Origin: Tubiluchus corallicola
Lineage: Eukaryota; Priapulida; Priapulimorpha; Priapulimorphida; Tubiluchidae
DNA length: 35,075 bases
Assembly: GCA_030141605.1 (NCBI GenBank)
Contig: JAQGDQ010001549.1
Location: 1 to 35,075 of the forward strand
Direction of reading: 5' to 3'
The position numbers were made by a program, and so were the translations under genes. The stretch's first letter is position 1; the number at the start of each line of letters is the position of its first letter. The notes under the pieces are model-generated. The model saw only the letters and a program-made list of their open reading frames with translations, had not been told where the DNA came from and ran no database searches. Shown here in pieces: positions 17,229 through 26,611 of the stretch.

Positions 17229-20200
17229 CTGCAACAGGGTATCAGTTATGAAGTTTACACAAATACCACGCAGGTTGAATCGGTATGCAAGCCCTATTAT
17301 TCGCTACTGTGCAAAAATTTGCAACTAATAACTAATATGCGACTTCGGAACAGGCTTGCCCCATTGTGCCAGGTGTCAAACATATTAGCTTCACCGGAAT
17401 ATTCAGTAGGGTAGATTCACGCTAATAATTTTGCTCTGCGCTATTTAAAATGCTGCAAAAGTGCCAAAACACATTAAATCATCAATTATGTCAAGCAAGC
17501 CAGCAGTGGGAAAGCGCACAAGTAAGATTTTTTGGGCATTTTACAAGATGTGGACGCAATAAATGTTTTTACATAAAAGGCAACGAAACCAAAGACTGTT
17601 TGTTGTTGTTACAAATGACCGAGTTCTCCAATGCCCATTGTAGTGCTGAGTACGAGCAGACTTAATTACTAATGCGAAAATATTCTGTGTTATTGCCTAC
17701 AGCGCCACTCTCACTCCGGTATATAATGCAACAGCTCTGCAGTATTGTCAGCCACCGTAACACCATCTTTGTTATTAGTTAATTAGTTAGTGGCCTGATT
17801 CAACCTGCAGGCTTTCATGTAAAGTCAGAAATTCTTTGACGTTTATTTTCATGATTATATATTGGACTAAAAGTGAATTAGTGCACTGAAGTAGACAAAA
17901 TTCTGCTCAGCAATGAGCGTTTTGTTGCACCATGTGAGTGCAGTTTAGTGCAATAGTATCACTCTGGCGCTACCTGGTGTGATAAACCTGAAATTAATTT
18001 ATTCAGTGTAGTGATGTGATCCAACAACAAAGAGAAGCAAACAATAGAAAAATAATTAACAGATTAATAGGTGAAAATTACAGCAGCTAAGTTAAAATAT
18101 GACGTATTTCTAACGGATTTCTGATCTATAGCAAAAATGGCAGATTATTGCGTTAATTTACAAGATAAACATAATTTAGTCTAAATTAATTAACAGAACT
18201 TACAATTTGATGATTGAATGGCATCCTGGATAGCAAAACAGTATTTAAAAAGTTCATAAGAACTACGGCAGTAAGAAAAAGCTATAATCCCTGTATACGT
18301 GTAAGTATGAACAGGTAAAACAGGACAAGTCATGTGACTATACCCAAAGTTGGCTTCTAATATCTAATTGGCTGTAATGTATAACAAAGTTGAAAAGGGT
18401 TGAACTAAAAAGATTAACTAGGTGCCGATAGCGCCCACAAATAATCTCTAATGGACTTCAGAAACCTGTCAGAATCGAGTATAATTCGACATCTGATTCT
18501 GGCTAAAACACTTTAGCTGATTCAGTGTCTCACATTTGAGAAATTAACTTTCAAGACAAAACAATACAAGTGGATTCCTTTGCCGCGACAGCCACCCGTC
18601 TTGAGTAGACCAAACCACTGAACACTTAATTCCATGTTAGGTTGCATTGAACTGAATAGTCTTAGTCCAACGACTAAAACAAAAACAATATTTATTTACT
18701 ATGACCTTATGTATGTAATTATCTTTGTTTTTCGGGCCAAGAAAGTTTTTGTCTTCGTCCTTGTGTTAAATTGCCCGTGTGGAAATGCAGCAGCCCCTAT
18801 TACCACTGAATTTTAGCAATAATATTCAATATAAGAAAGCTTTTCCTTTAGTTCTTTCTTTATAACTGTACAGGACAAGAGCACGTGGGGGTAGTCTGTT
18901 TGCTTCACAGCTCAGCACAGTGTGGTCCAGCTACGCCGTGTTTGGAAGATATGCGCATGCGGCCAGGTAGGGAAAGTACTGTCGCTCACACAGTGTGTTT
19001 TCAGTTGTCACGTGCTTACCGTGAATAGATCAAGCTTGAACTATCACACTTTAGGCTATTGGTAAGCAAAAAATGTTTTTGTTTAGGATTTTATCAAGTT
19101 TAAGTATAAACTTTCATATGTTTGTTTGTTTAAAATTACAATTGCATATATGTTTGTTTCGTTTTACACAGTAACAATGGCTAAAAATTTTCTGAAGCAG
19201 TACCCCCACTAATTTTAGTTACGAGCTGCCATTGGTAATTGCGTCTGTCTTTATCTGTAAACTAAGTCCAATTTTGCCTTTGTCTTTGGGCTAAGTCCGT
19301 CTCTACTTTTGTATTTATCTTCGGATTTAGTCTAATTTTGCCTTTGTCTATGGGTTAAGTCCGTTCCTACTTTTGTATTTATCTTTGGGCTAAGTCCAAT
19401 TTTGTATTTAGCCTGTTCCGCAGAATGTGCTCAGAACTCAGTTACATGGTGTGCCCATGTGAAACCATTAAAGAAGACAGAAAATTGAAAGAAACGACAT
19501 ATTTTTACCTGTGAGCTCCTGTCGCGGCCATACCCACGAAACCTTTCGTCGTATTTTGGGAAACCCTTTCTGATTATATAGTATGGCTCCCACCTGTGAC
19601 GTCTCGCCACATCGTAAAGCACTCGCATCTTTGTACTGGAATCATTTAGCCATCGTTTGTAGTTTGTTAAGTTCTGACAATGAGAACAGGTTTCGATATG
19701 AAATGGCCTGATGGTTACGTTTTTTGCCAACATCTGAATCAGTTCCTGTTTATTGTCAGGTAATTGTGCATCTTTATCCATTTCAAAAACTGGAACGACG
19801 TAAGCAACATTGTCGTTAGTGACATTATTCTTTTGTTGAAGTCGGGATAAATTGTTTTCTCGGAGAAAACCCAAAAAGTCTTCATGCAGGTCAACATTGA
19901 CAACCATGTCAACATCTGTAACAAAGACGAATTCGGTAGAAGCGCCATCTATGGCAACGTTGCGCAACAAGTTGATGGGATAAAGAAATTTCTTATTGTG
20001 GCAATAAGGGCTTAGCTGCTTTAGAGAACAATAGTCCATCCAGTTTGTAGGTTTTTGAAACGGCTGAACTGTGCACTCACCGCCACTCATGGCGGTAATC
20101 CCATCAACTTCATGAAGACAATAAAGTGTTGTTAAATTGAGTTGTGTCAAATCACGTGGTCGCACTAAATGAAACGACACAAGCTGGCGTACAGTAAAAT

Positions 20201-20612
20201 GACAGTTACGTAAGTGGCAAATACGTTGAACGACACGTGCAATGTCGTCATTGTTAGAAACAAACACGGCTATTGAAACAGGACCTCGACAACGCTGACT
20301 CAACAATATCAAATATGGGAGATTGTTCACGGTTGCCTGGGTGACGAGAGTTACATCAGTGACGTCACTGCCATGATGACGTCTTGCATCACTTGCTTCA
20401 ACGCTACGCATGAAGTTATAGACGACGTCATACTGAATTTCGCTGTCATACAGTAGTTTCGTTATTTTCGTTACCTCATTTCGGTAATACTTACACGTCC
20501 GCGCCTTCTCGAACCTTAAAACACCCATCTTGATGCCAACAAAGCCGATGTAAAGCAAGAAAACAGCCACAAATATATAAACTAAATGGAGTTTTAATAT
20601 TATTTTCTTCAT
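17031..20612 (-). CDS. B4GAT1: B4GAT1-like beta-1,4-glucuronyltransferase (GT49), two exons
   Basis: Gene-level entry. Exon 1 (20612-19509, 368 codons) and exon 2 (17228-17031, 65 codons plus stop) join in phase 0 to 433 residues; human B4GAT1 has 415. Residues 8-27 form one hydrophobic segment after a short basic start, a type II Golgi signal anchor. The GT49 domain follows: TLVTQATVNNLPYL (88-101), YPINLLRNVA (211-220), metal-binding DVD (233-235), YVVPVFE (271-277), NKQEL (287-291), TNYKRW (316-321), WEPYYI (341-346), YDERFRGYG (354-362), then CELHIAGY and the C-terminal NSPRRC. Known role: adds glucuronic acid to the xylose primer that LARGE extends on alpha-dystroglycan. A stand-alone GT49 domain without a GT8 half argues against LARGE. 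At least six N-glycosylation sequons lie in the lumenal part. Confidence 0.93.
18821..19226 (-). repeat. Dispersed repeat family A/B, copy B
   Basis: An inverted copy of 4594-5038 with the same order of blocks (AATATTCAATA, GAAAGTACTGTCGCTCACAC, TCAAGCTTGAACT, GTTTAGGATTTTATCAA, CCCCCACTAATTTTAG). Small indels separate the copies. In transcript sense it has the same orientation in this intron as copy A has in the ABCC intron. Confidence 0.8.
19253..19410. repeat. 64-bp tandem repeat, about 2.5 copies
   Basis: Units start at 19253, 19317 and 19381 with ATCT, then AAGTCCAATTTTGCCTTTGT-type and GGGCTAAGTCCGT-type sequence. It lies in the GT49 intron about 100 bp from the exon 1 donor. Confidence 0.85.
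19509..20612 (-). CDS. B4GAT1: B4GAT1-like exon 1
   Basis: The start is the ATG at 20612, giving MKKIILKLHLVYIFVAVFLL. The open frame continues upstream to a TTG at 20690, but no ATG lies there and the chosen start places the anchor helix directly after a short positive tail, as in other type II Golgi enzymes. The exon ends ..GRDRSSQ at CAG|GTAAAA. It holds the anchor, the stem (about 28-85) and most of the catalytic domain including DVD at 233-235. Reading through the donor adds a spurious tail ending at 19431. Confidence 0.93.
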
Positions 20613-22000
20613 GTGGTTTGGTTTAGTTGTCCACTTGTTGATTTCACATAAAAATTGTGAGCAAGGGAATGAACAACACGAAGGGGTCAAGTTCTCGGTG
20701 AATTTTATGCAGACTTAACACACTATAAAATATCTGCATTATATGATACATTTTAAAAAGTCCATTAAGTTGCATGTATTATTCAGGTACCGTTATAGTA
20801 AAATTGTCTTAGGTTTGTCCCTAACTAGCTAAAGTGAATTTGACAGGAAGCACCTGTGCACTGCGTTTCCGCAATTATGAACAGTTAATTCTATAGAGGA
20901 TAAAGAGGAAGTTACAGTGTAATTTGGAAGAATCCAAAAATTTAAACCCTTATTGTATGAATTAATCACGTGGCCATCCTATCTATTGCATGATGTTAAT
21001 AATATTTTGCAACAATAATAATAGATAAAAATGTAACCGACACAAATACAAATGTACTTGCAGAGATATTACTTTTTGAATTTCGAACATCTTAATAATA
21101 TAAACTGCTTAATCTTGGTATGTTGTCATTGTTATATCATATAGTTTTCTGCGTTGTTGCACTTAAAAGTCGTAAAAGCTTTATATTTAAACAAACAATG
21201 GTTTATATTAACTACACGATATACATTCCATCAAATTATAGTACCGTTATTTGTAAACACATAAAGCAGAAAAAATACGCCACAAACGAAATTACTGTTT
21301 GGGCTTTCAAAACCAAATTTGAAGCTACATTATATTTTGCTCATTCTTCCTTCTTTATTTACCAAAACGTATCATTCCATCTAAACAAATGACAAAAAAT
21401 AAATAACACTAGCCAAAAGTCAATTTTACATAATTCAGAGTTTCATACTACATCGTCGCATTAATCATAACTAGCTATTATCTAATAGTAAATTTAAATT
21501 TTATAAAGTAATTATAGTATATACGTACGTTTTTTAGCCCCAAATCATAAGCAATTGTAACAGATAACGACAACATTTAATCAACCCACAATGACACGTC
21601 CTCACTTCACGCGCCTCTGACACCGATCAAACTGATCACGTGTCCAGGCCAAAAAATCGCCACAAGGTGGCCAAAGCCAACAACAAGTGAAGGCCGCAAA
21701 GCCCGCCAATGCCAGATTTCCAGTACAATTACCATTACATCACACAGAAGCCCTGGGCTACTAAACCCGTTTCTTACATTAGATTCATTAAAATGTCGTG
21801 TATAACACTGTGACGGATCGCAGGATTAAACCGCCTCGGAAACCACGGGCTTTACGAAAATGTAGTGTATTGAATGTTAAATTTCGTGGGCCAATCAGAG
21901 CTCAGTTTTCTAGGCCAATTTTCTCGAGCGTGTAACCTGTTCTCGTAGATTCGAGGGCAGTGCGTTCTGGTCATGTTCGGCTTCGGTTTCATTTTGTTTT
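20613..22000. other. Upstream region of the GT49 gene
   Basis: No coding feature was recognised. The 21.6-22.0 kb part is less AT-rich and has two CCAAT boxes (see separate entry) and a CTCF-core-like CCACAAGGTGGCCAA at 21660-21674. Confidence 0.5.
21885..21960. promoter_or_regulatory. Possible promoter with two CCAAT boxes
   Basis: GGGCCAATCAGAG near 21888 is a textbook NF-Y box; a second, AGGCCAATTTT, lies about 22 bp further. The neighbourhood is locally GC-richer. It could serve the minus-strand GT49 gene (about 1.3 kb to its ATG) or an unseen plus-strand transcript. No initiation site can be fixed from sequence. Confidence 0.3.
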
Positions 22001-23719
22001 CTCTTCTTGTTTGCTGTTATTAAGTCAGTAGTGATTCAGTAATTTTTGGTTTAACCCTTTATTTGCATTTCGACTCAACGCTTAAGTGTCAGCTATAAAC
22101 TGTTGCTAAGTGTTTCATTTTACTTTTTTCTTTCTTTTCCTTTTTATAACATTCTTTAGTTAATACACGTAGTAAATTATCAATCTTTGTTATCATAGAC
22201 GGCATCACAATAAGATTTATACCTCATTTTAAATAACTAATGGGCTTGTGGAATGGATAAGTGATTGCTTGACCGAGGTTGTTGCCTGGGTTTCTTATTT
22301 CTGGGCAGGGATTAAGGTAGTTGCTAATTCGTGAAATTTATGCGCAAGACGGTGCCAACAAATTTCCTAAATTTATTCATTTTCATTAAAATTAGAAAAA
22401 TTAATTGAAAAAACTTTTATTAATTATTTTTTATTTATTAAAATTATGAAATTCTTTACAAGTTACCGTCATATATAACAATTCCGTTTTGAATTTGTCG
22501 TATTTAAACGAGTTTTGATAAGATGATGGAAGATGATGGAAACGCCTTTTAGCATCTGAGAGAAAAACATGAAAACGCAAATATTTTGAGCAACTCCTGA
22601 TTCCACCGTGGAGAGGACGGCCGCAAAACGGACTATTAGGTTCAAATACTTTATAAAAGCCTTCGAGAGTTTTGAGTAACTTTAAACTTTAGTCGTTCTG
22701 CTTTTGACTGTGCATAATCTGTGTCAGGCTACACACAGTCTGTTAATATAGCCTATAGTTATATACTGTTACTTTTTGTTCATTATAAATACAGTGTGGC
22801 GGTAAAAGATATTACAAGTCTACCTACCTGTTTGCAGAAAGTTTTTCTTGATTCAGTCTACTGGTCTGGAAAAAATCTGCTTCTTTATTTATTTATTGTT
22901 CATCAAAAATATCGCTGCTTGATATAATATATAGAATATTATTCGCATATAATATTCATATTTGCACGTATGCCCTATATCAAAGTAGAAGGATTGGTCT
23001 TTTTTAGATCTGTTTCACTCATTTTATGAATATATCTGTTCATGGATAAATGTTTTTTTCGTATATTTATACTAGTGATTATACTTTGTACTTAAACGAT
23101 TACTGCAAACGTTTGTCTAGGTAAAGTATGTAATTCTTAGATTTTAAATATACTTTTTCTAGGCATGTTATAGAATTCGAAAAGAAATCATATAGAAATG
23201 AAATAAACGTTCAATTATTCAGATATAATTTTCCTAGCATTTTATATAATGGTAATTTTATTTTAGCGAATACGTGAAATTGAACCAAATCAAGTTTGTA
23301 CGTGCTTGCAAATTTGGGTGATTCGTTTGTTGCTTTTTTCTCGAGTCCGAGAATTCTGGAGTTTGACAATCAATTGTACAATCTACGTGGACTTTGGCTT
23401 AACAATCAATTCTACAGTATGTGGACTTGGACCTAAATGCAAATAAAAATAACAGTTTTTTTTTCATTATCAAAGTTAAAAAACTTACACGTAGAATCAA
23501 TAAATATTATTTTATTTCTGTTCCTATTTCTGTATTTAATTCTGTAATGAACTGTATGTTCTAAATAAATGACATAAATAAGCATACACAAATCACATAA
23601 ATCAGACATACATACAAAAACTAATGAAATCTGTGAACTATTATTTTGACTGTGCTATATGAATGTACAGTTGCTAGCGCAATGTAACGAATGTTGACTT
23701 TCTTCATATCTCCACACAG
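22001..23719. other. No gene recognised
   Basis: AT-rich non-coding sequence. A short imperfect duplication around ACAATCAATTNTACA (about 23367-23440) is the only structure noticed. Confidence 0.6.
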
Positions 23720-23786
23720 AGGTTAACTTGAAGGTCAAGAGCGTATCCTTTGCGGCAGTAAGCTCTGCAAGAGCCTCTTCTGTAAT
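23720..23786 (+). other. Orphan exon-like segment
   Basis: ATCTCCACACAG precedes 23720 and GTAAGA follows 23786. The 67-nt interval is open in one plus frame (VNLKVKSVSFAAVSSARA..). On the minus strand the same bases are also open (EEALAELTAAKDTLLTFK) after TTCTTACATTACAG. Either could be a small exon of an unidentified gene; no family is recognised. Confidence 0.2.
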
Positions 23787-24002
23787 GTAAGAATACATCT
23801 TTTTTGTTAATATTCATTTATTGCTTGTTTTAATAAATATTCAAAAGAAATTTCAAAGAAATTAAAGTTAATTATTCTCTTAACATGCTTGATTTGACTG
23901 ATGTAGCATCTGAAAAGTTTTACATTAAATTTAAGCGAAATGTCATCATTTCTGTGGTTAGCACAAGTTATTTTAATTTTCAACAACACAATGTTTCATG
24001 CT

Positions 24003-24217
24003 CCACATCATTGCCATCGTCATCATCATACATCATCATCATCATCACCATAATCACCACCATCATCACAATCATCATCATCATCATCAACATAATCACC
24101 ACCATCATCATCATCATCATCATCATCATCATTAACAACAAAAACAACAACAACATCGTCATCATCATCATCATCATCATCATCATCACCAACATAATTA
24201 CCACCATCATCACCATT

Positions 24218-24257
<40 letters not shown>

Positions 24258-24275
24258 CAAGCATCACCATCATCG
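24003..24275. repeat. ATC trinucleotide microsatellite
   Basis: A long CAT/ATC run with CACCA and AACAACAAAAACAA interruptions. The Ile-rich and Met-rich frames through it (219 and 160 residues) are repeat artefacts. Confidence 0.95.
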
Positions 24276-24282
24276 TATGCCC

Positions 24283-24459
24283 GTCAAAGCAGCACACAAT
24301 ATTCTCAGCATGTTGGTACAGTATAGAATATTTTTGTCCACTATTGGTACAACATTGGACCAATGTTGTCGTGTTGTGGCAAGTCCACATTGCCATGTTG
24401 TCCCAATATTTGCAAAACATTGTCACAACATTGATACAATATTGTCGTGCTACCTGGGC
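24283..24459. mobile_element. Small MITE with AATATT/CATTG inverted motifs
   Basis: The left end AGCACACAATATT and the reverse-complemented right end AGCACGACAATATT match. The interior is full of short inverted copies (ACAACATTGGACCAATGTTG). About 175 bp. The family and target duplication are not determined; it directly abuts the ATC microsatellite. Confidence 0.5.
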
Positions 24460-24560
24460 CATAAATTACTACGATTGTAGACATCGAAATTCCCAAATAA
24501 AAGAAAATCGCCCTCAAAACAGTGCTCCACCAACAGTTGCATAACTATACCACGACTTAT

Positions 24561-24615
24561 TCAACTCAATTCAGTTTTGTTCAGTTCAATTCAATTATTC
24601 TTTATTTCGAAAAAA
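24561..24615 (-). mobile_element. Probable LINE 3' terminus, minus strand
   Basis: On the minus strand the sequence reads AATAAAGAATAATTGAATTG followed by AACTGAAC-type repeats. An AATAAA signal followed by a short imperfect 5-bp tail repeat is typical of CR1/L2-like 3' ends. No reverse transcriptase is joined to it on this strand. Confidence 0.4.
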
Positions 24616-24999
24616 GGACACCACACCAAAGTAACAGAAATCATACACAGAAAATTCCACGCTATTTGTAAATAAACAAATACAACACTGAGAAATTAAT
24701 AATTACACATTTACAAGTGATTTTCAAAAAAAGTGACATACTGTTAGTCTCTCACCTAACTCTGCCATTATTTCTGTACGTGCATTTTCCAAGACGTCTA
24801 TATGTACAAGGAACATTACAGCTCGTCTTTTGAGTTTCTTTTTCTAAATGATCAGGTCTACAAAATAATAACAAATATTTTTATATATTTAATCATGTTG
24901 GTTCTATCTGCATTGTTAAATATTACGACAAGATAACACAGATTTATTAACAAAAAAATTAAAGCGCAAGAAAATATTTTTTACCTTTTACCTTTCACT

Positions 25000-25116
25000 T
25001 TTGACATTACGTTTTCCCAATTACACAAGTCTTCAAAGCAGGTAAGCCTAATACTAAGAAACAGAACTATGTGTGTAAAGTTTTTTGGGGCATACTTTTT
25101 TGAACTTCCCTTTAAC
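25000..25116 (+). repeat. Dispersed repeat family E, copy 2 (right part only)
   Basis: TTACACAAGTCTTCAAAGCA then GGTAAGCCTAATACTAAG, and the terminal CCCTTTAAC align with 11010-11120 and 34018-34113. It ends exactly where the LINE reverse transcriptase coding sequence begins. Confidence 0.7.
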
Positions 25117-26255
25117 AGACTCTTGGGTATGGTACAACAGCATGGATGCGCAGTTTTGTTAAAGACCAAAAGCTGATCGCTGGAGTTCCAAAGACTACAA
25201 AGACCAAAAGCTGATCGTTGAGTTCCAAAGACCACAAAGACCAAAAGCTGATCGTTGGAGTTCCAAAGACCACAAAGACCAAAAGCTGATCGTTGGAGTT
25301 CCAAAGACCACAAAGACCAAAAGTTGAAAGTTGGAGTTCCAAAGACCACAAAGACCAAAAGCTCATCGTTGGAGTTCCAAAGACCACAAAGACCAAAAGT
25401 TGATCGTTGGAGTTCCAAAGACCACAAAGACCAAAAGCTCATCGTTGGAGTTCCAAAGACCACAAAGACCAAAAGCTCATCGTTGGAGTTCCAAAGACCA
25501 CAAAGACCAAAAGCTCATCGTTGGAGTTCCAAAGACCACAAAGACCAAAAGCTCATCGTTGGAGTTAAAAATACCACAAAGACCAAAAGCTGATCATTGG
25601 AGTTCCAAAGACCACAAAGACCAAAAGTTGATCGTTGGAGTTCCAAAGACCACAGAGACCAAAAGCTGATCGTTGGAGTTCCAAAGACCACAAAGACCAA
25701 AAGCTGATCGTTGGAGTTCCAAAGACCACAAAGACCAAAAGCTGATCGTTGGAGTTCCAAAGACCAAAAGCTGATTGTTGGAGTTCTTCATAGAGCAATT
25801 AGGATGGTCACAGAGATAAAGGAACTGCCTTATCAGCTGCGTCTAAAGGCTTTTTAGATAATTAATATGCTGTACAGAAAGGTCCGAGGTGATATGATAG
25901 AACTATGCAAGTTTATACATGGAATGTACAGTTTGCATGCTGATGTCCTGCAAAGAGATAATCAGACAAGAACTAGGGGACATCCATATAAGTTAAAGAA
26001 AAGGTATAGTCGCACTGCTACACGACACAGCTTCTTAAGCCTGAGGGTTGTACATCGCTGGAACAACCTCTCTGAGAATGTAATCTCCACAAACTTCGTA
26101 ACCTCTTTTATAAGCAAACTAGACAATATATGGCTGAACTACCAATGCAGCTCCGAGGCTGTACCACCTAGAAAATTTTAAAGGCGCTGACTGTTATGAT
26201 CAGTTCCCAGGCAGAGATGCCTAATGTGATATGACATAATATGATAACATGACTC
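25117..26255 (+). pseudogene. CR1/L2-like LINE 3' part, split by a minisatellite
   Basis: Before the array: YGTTAWMRSFVKDQKLIAGV. After it: KDQKLIVGVLHRAIRMVTEI, KELPYQLRLKAF, a stop (TAG at 25855-25857), then LYRKVRGDMIELCKFIHGMY, TRGHPYKLKKR, FLSLRVVHRWNNLSENVI and FISKLDNIW. This follows the CR1/L2 C-terminal template (EYxxxxWxPxxKKDxxLLExVQRRATR, LPSLxxRRxRGDMIExYKILxG, TRGHxxKLxKxR, FFxxRVVxxWNxLP) in order. The 3' end carries ATGTGATATGACATAATATG, a tail-like repeat. One stop and the array make it inactive. Confidence 0.85.
25160..25785. repeat. 38-bp minisatellite, about 17 units, inside the LINE ORF
   Basis: The unit is AAAGACCAAAAGCTGATCGT followed by TGGAGTTCCAAAGACCAC. Variants alternate GCTGATC, GCTCATC and GTTGATC; one unit lacks a base, one has AAAAATACC in place of CCAAAGACC, and the last is shortened. 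38 is not a multiple of three, so frames rotate and long spurious ORFs appear on both strands. The first and last units read in frame with the flanking reverse transcriptase sequence. Confidence 0.95.
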
Positions 26256-26433
26256 TTCGCTAGCAGTCAGTCGTAAGAATTATATTTTTCTCGGCCTATA
26301 TTCACACAACCAACCGTAGTAGCTCGCCTGCAGTGCCCACGCCCTTGTTTGAGGCGATTTACTTTAAAAAAGAAAAAGAAACAATAAAGAAATGGTGGCG
26401 GGTATGTCAACGAAATAGCTAAAGTCCACATAC
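26256..26433 (-). other. Possible last exon region of the LDLa/TSR gene
   Basis: Downstream of the TSR exon donor there is a strong pyrimidine tract ending TTTTTTAAAG at about 26366 and a CTGCAG at about 26331. Using the latter, the frame reads RATTVGCVNIGREKYNSYD and stops. It might complete the TSR, but Cys spacing does not clearly fit and the intron would be only about 70-100 nt. Confidence 0.2.
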
Positions 26434-26611
26434 CCACAGACAGACCCTTTAGGCTTGCAAGTTCTTTTCTTTGTAGTGAATCCTTGCGGAGTACCACAAG
26501 GAGAACATTTGCCCTGATGGGACCATTTGCTCCATTTACCAATGGAAACAGGTGGTTCAGTGGTCACTGTAGTCGTGATTTCTGTTGTTGTTGCCACGGT
26601 GGTGTAATAAT
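26434..26611 (-). CDS. Exon: Thr-rich linker and thrombospondin type 1 repeat
   Basis: The acceptor is TTTGTTTTTAAG and the donor GTATGT. It reads YYTTVATTTEITTTVTTEPP, a probable O-glycosylated linker, then WSKWSHQGKCSPCGTPQGFT, TKKRTCKPKGSVCG. WSxWS, CSPCG and the basic TKKRTC strand define the N-terminal two thirds of a TSR. The remaining Cys should be in a following exon. Phase 1 in, phase 2 out. Confidence 0.75.

Larger units (their letters stand above)
17229..19508 (-). other. B4GAT1-like intron
   Basis: A 2.28-kb intron, GTAAAA..CAG. It contains dispersed repeat B (18821-19226) and a 64-bp tandem repeat (19253-19410). The rest (17229-18820) has no recognised gene; motifs with AGCGCCA near 17700 and 17965 are loosely inverted but not convincing as a MITE. 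Confidence 0.8.

Noticed and set aside
17166-17414. 82-residue plus-strand frame
   Set aside because: It is the antisense shadow of the GT49 C-terminal exon.
17690-17980. Possible MITE bounded by AGCGCCA motifs
   Set aside because: The inverted match is only about a dozen bases with mismatches and no target duplication was found.
21120-21392. 90-residue plus-strand frame
   Set aside because: AT-rich composition, no domain, no splice or neighbour support.
24003-24462. Open frames of 219 and 160 residues across the ATC repeat
   Set aside because: Ile- and Met-runs are direct translations of the trinucleotide repeat; no domain in the flanks.
25160-25785. CRISPR-like look of a regular short repeat
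   Set aside because: Units are directly adjacent without unique spacers, and the context is an animal LINE.
24981-25798. Multiple long overlapping frames on both strands in the 38-bp array
   Set aside because: They arise because the unit has no stop in several frames; the only meaningful coding signal is the LINE flanks.
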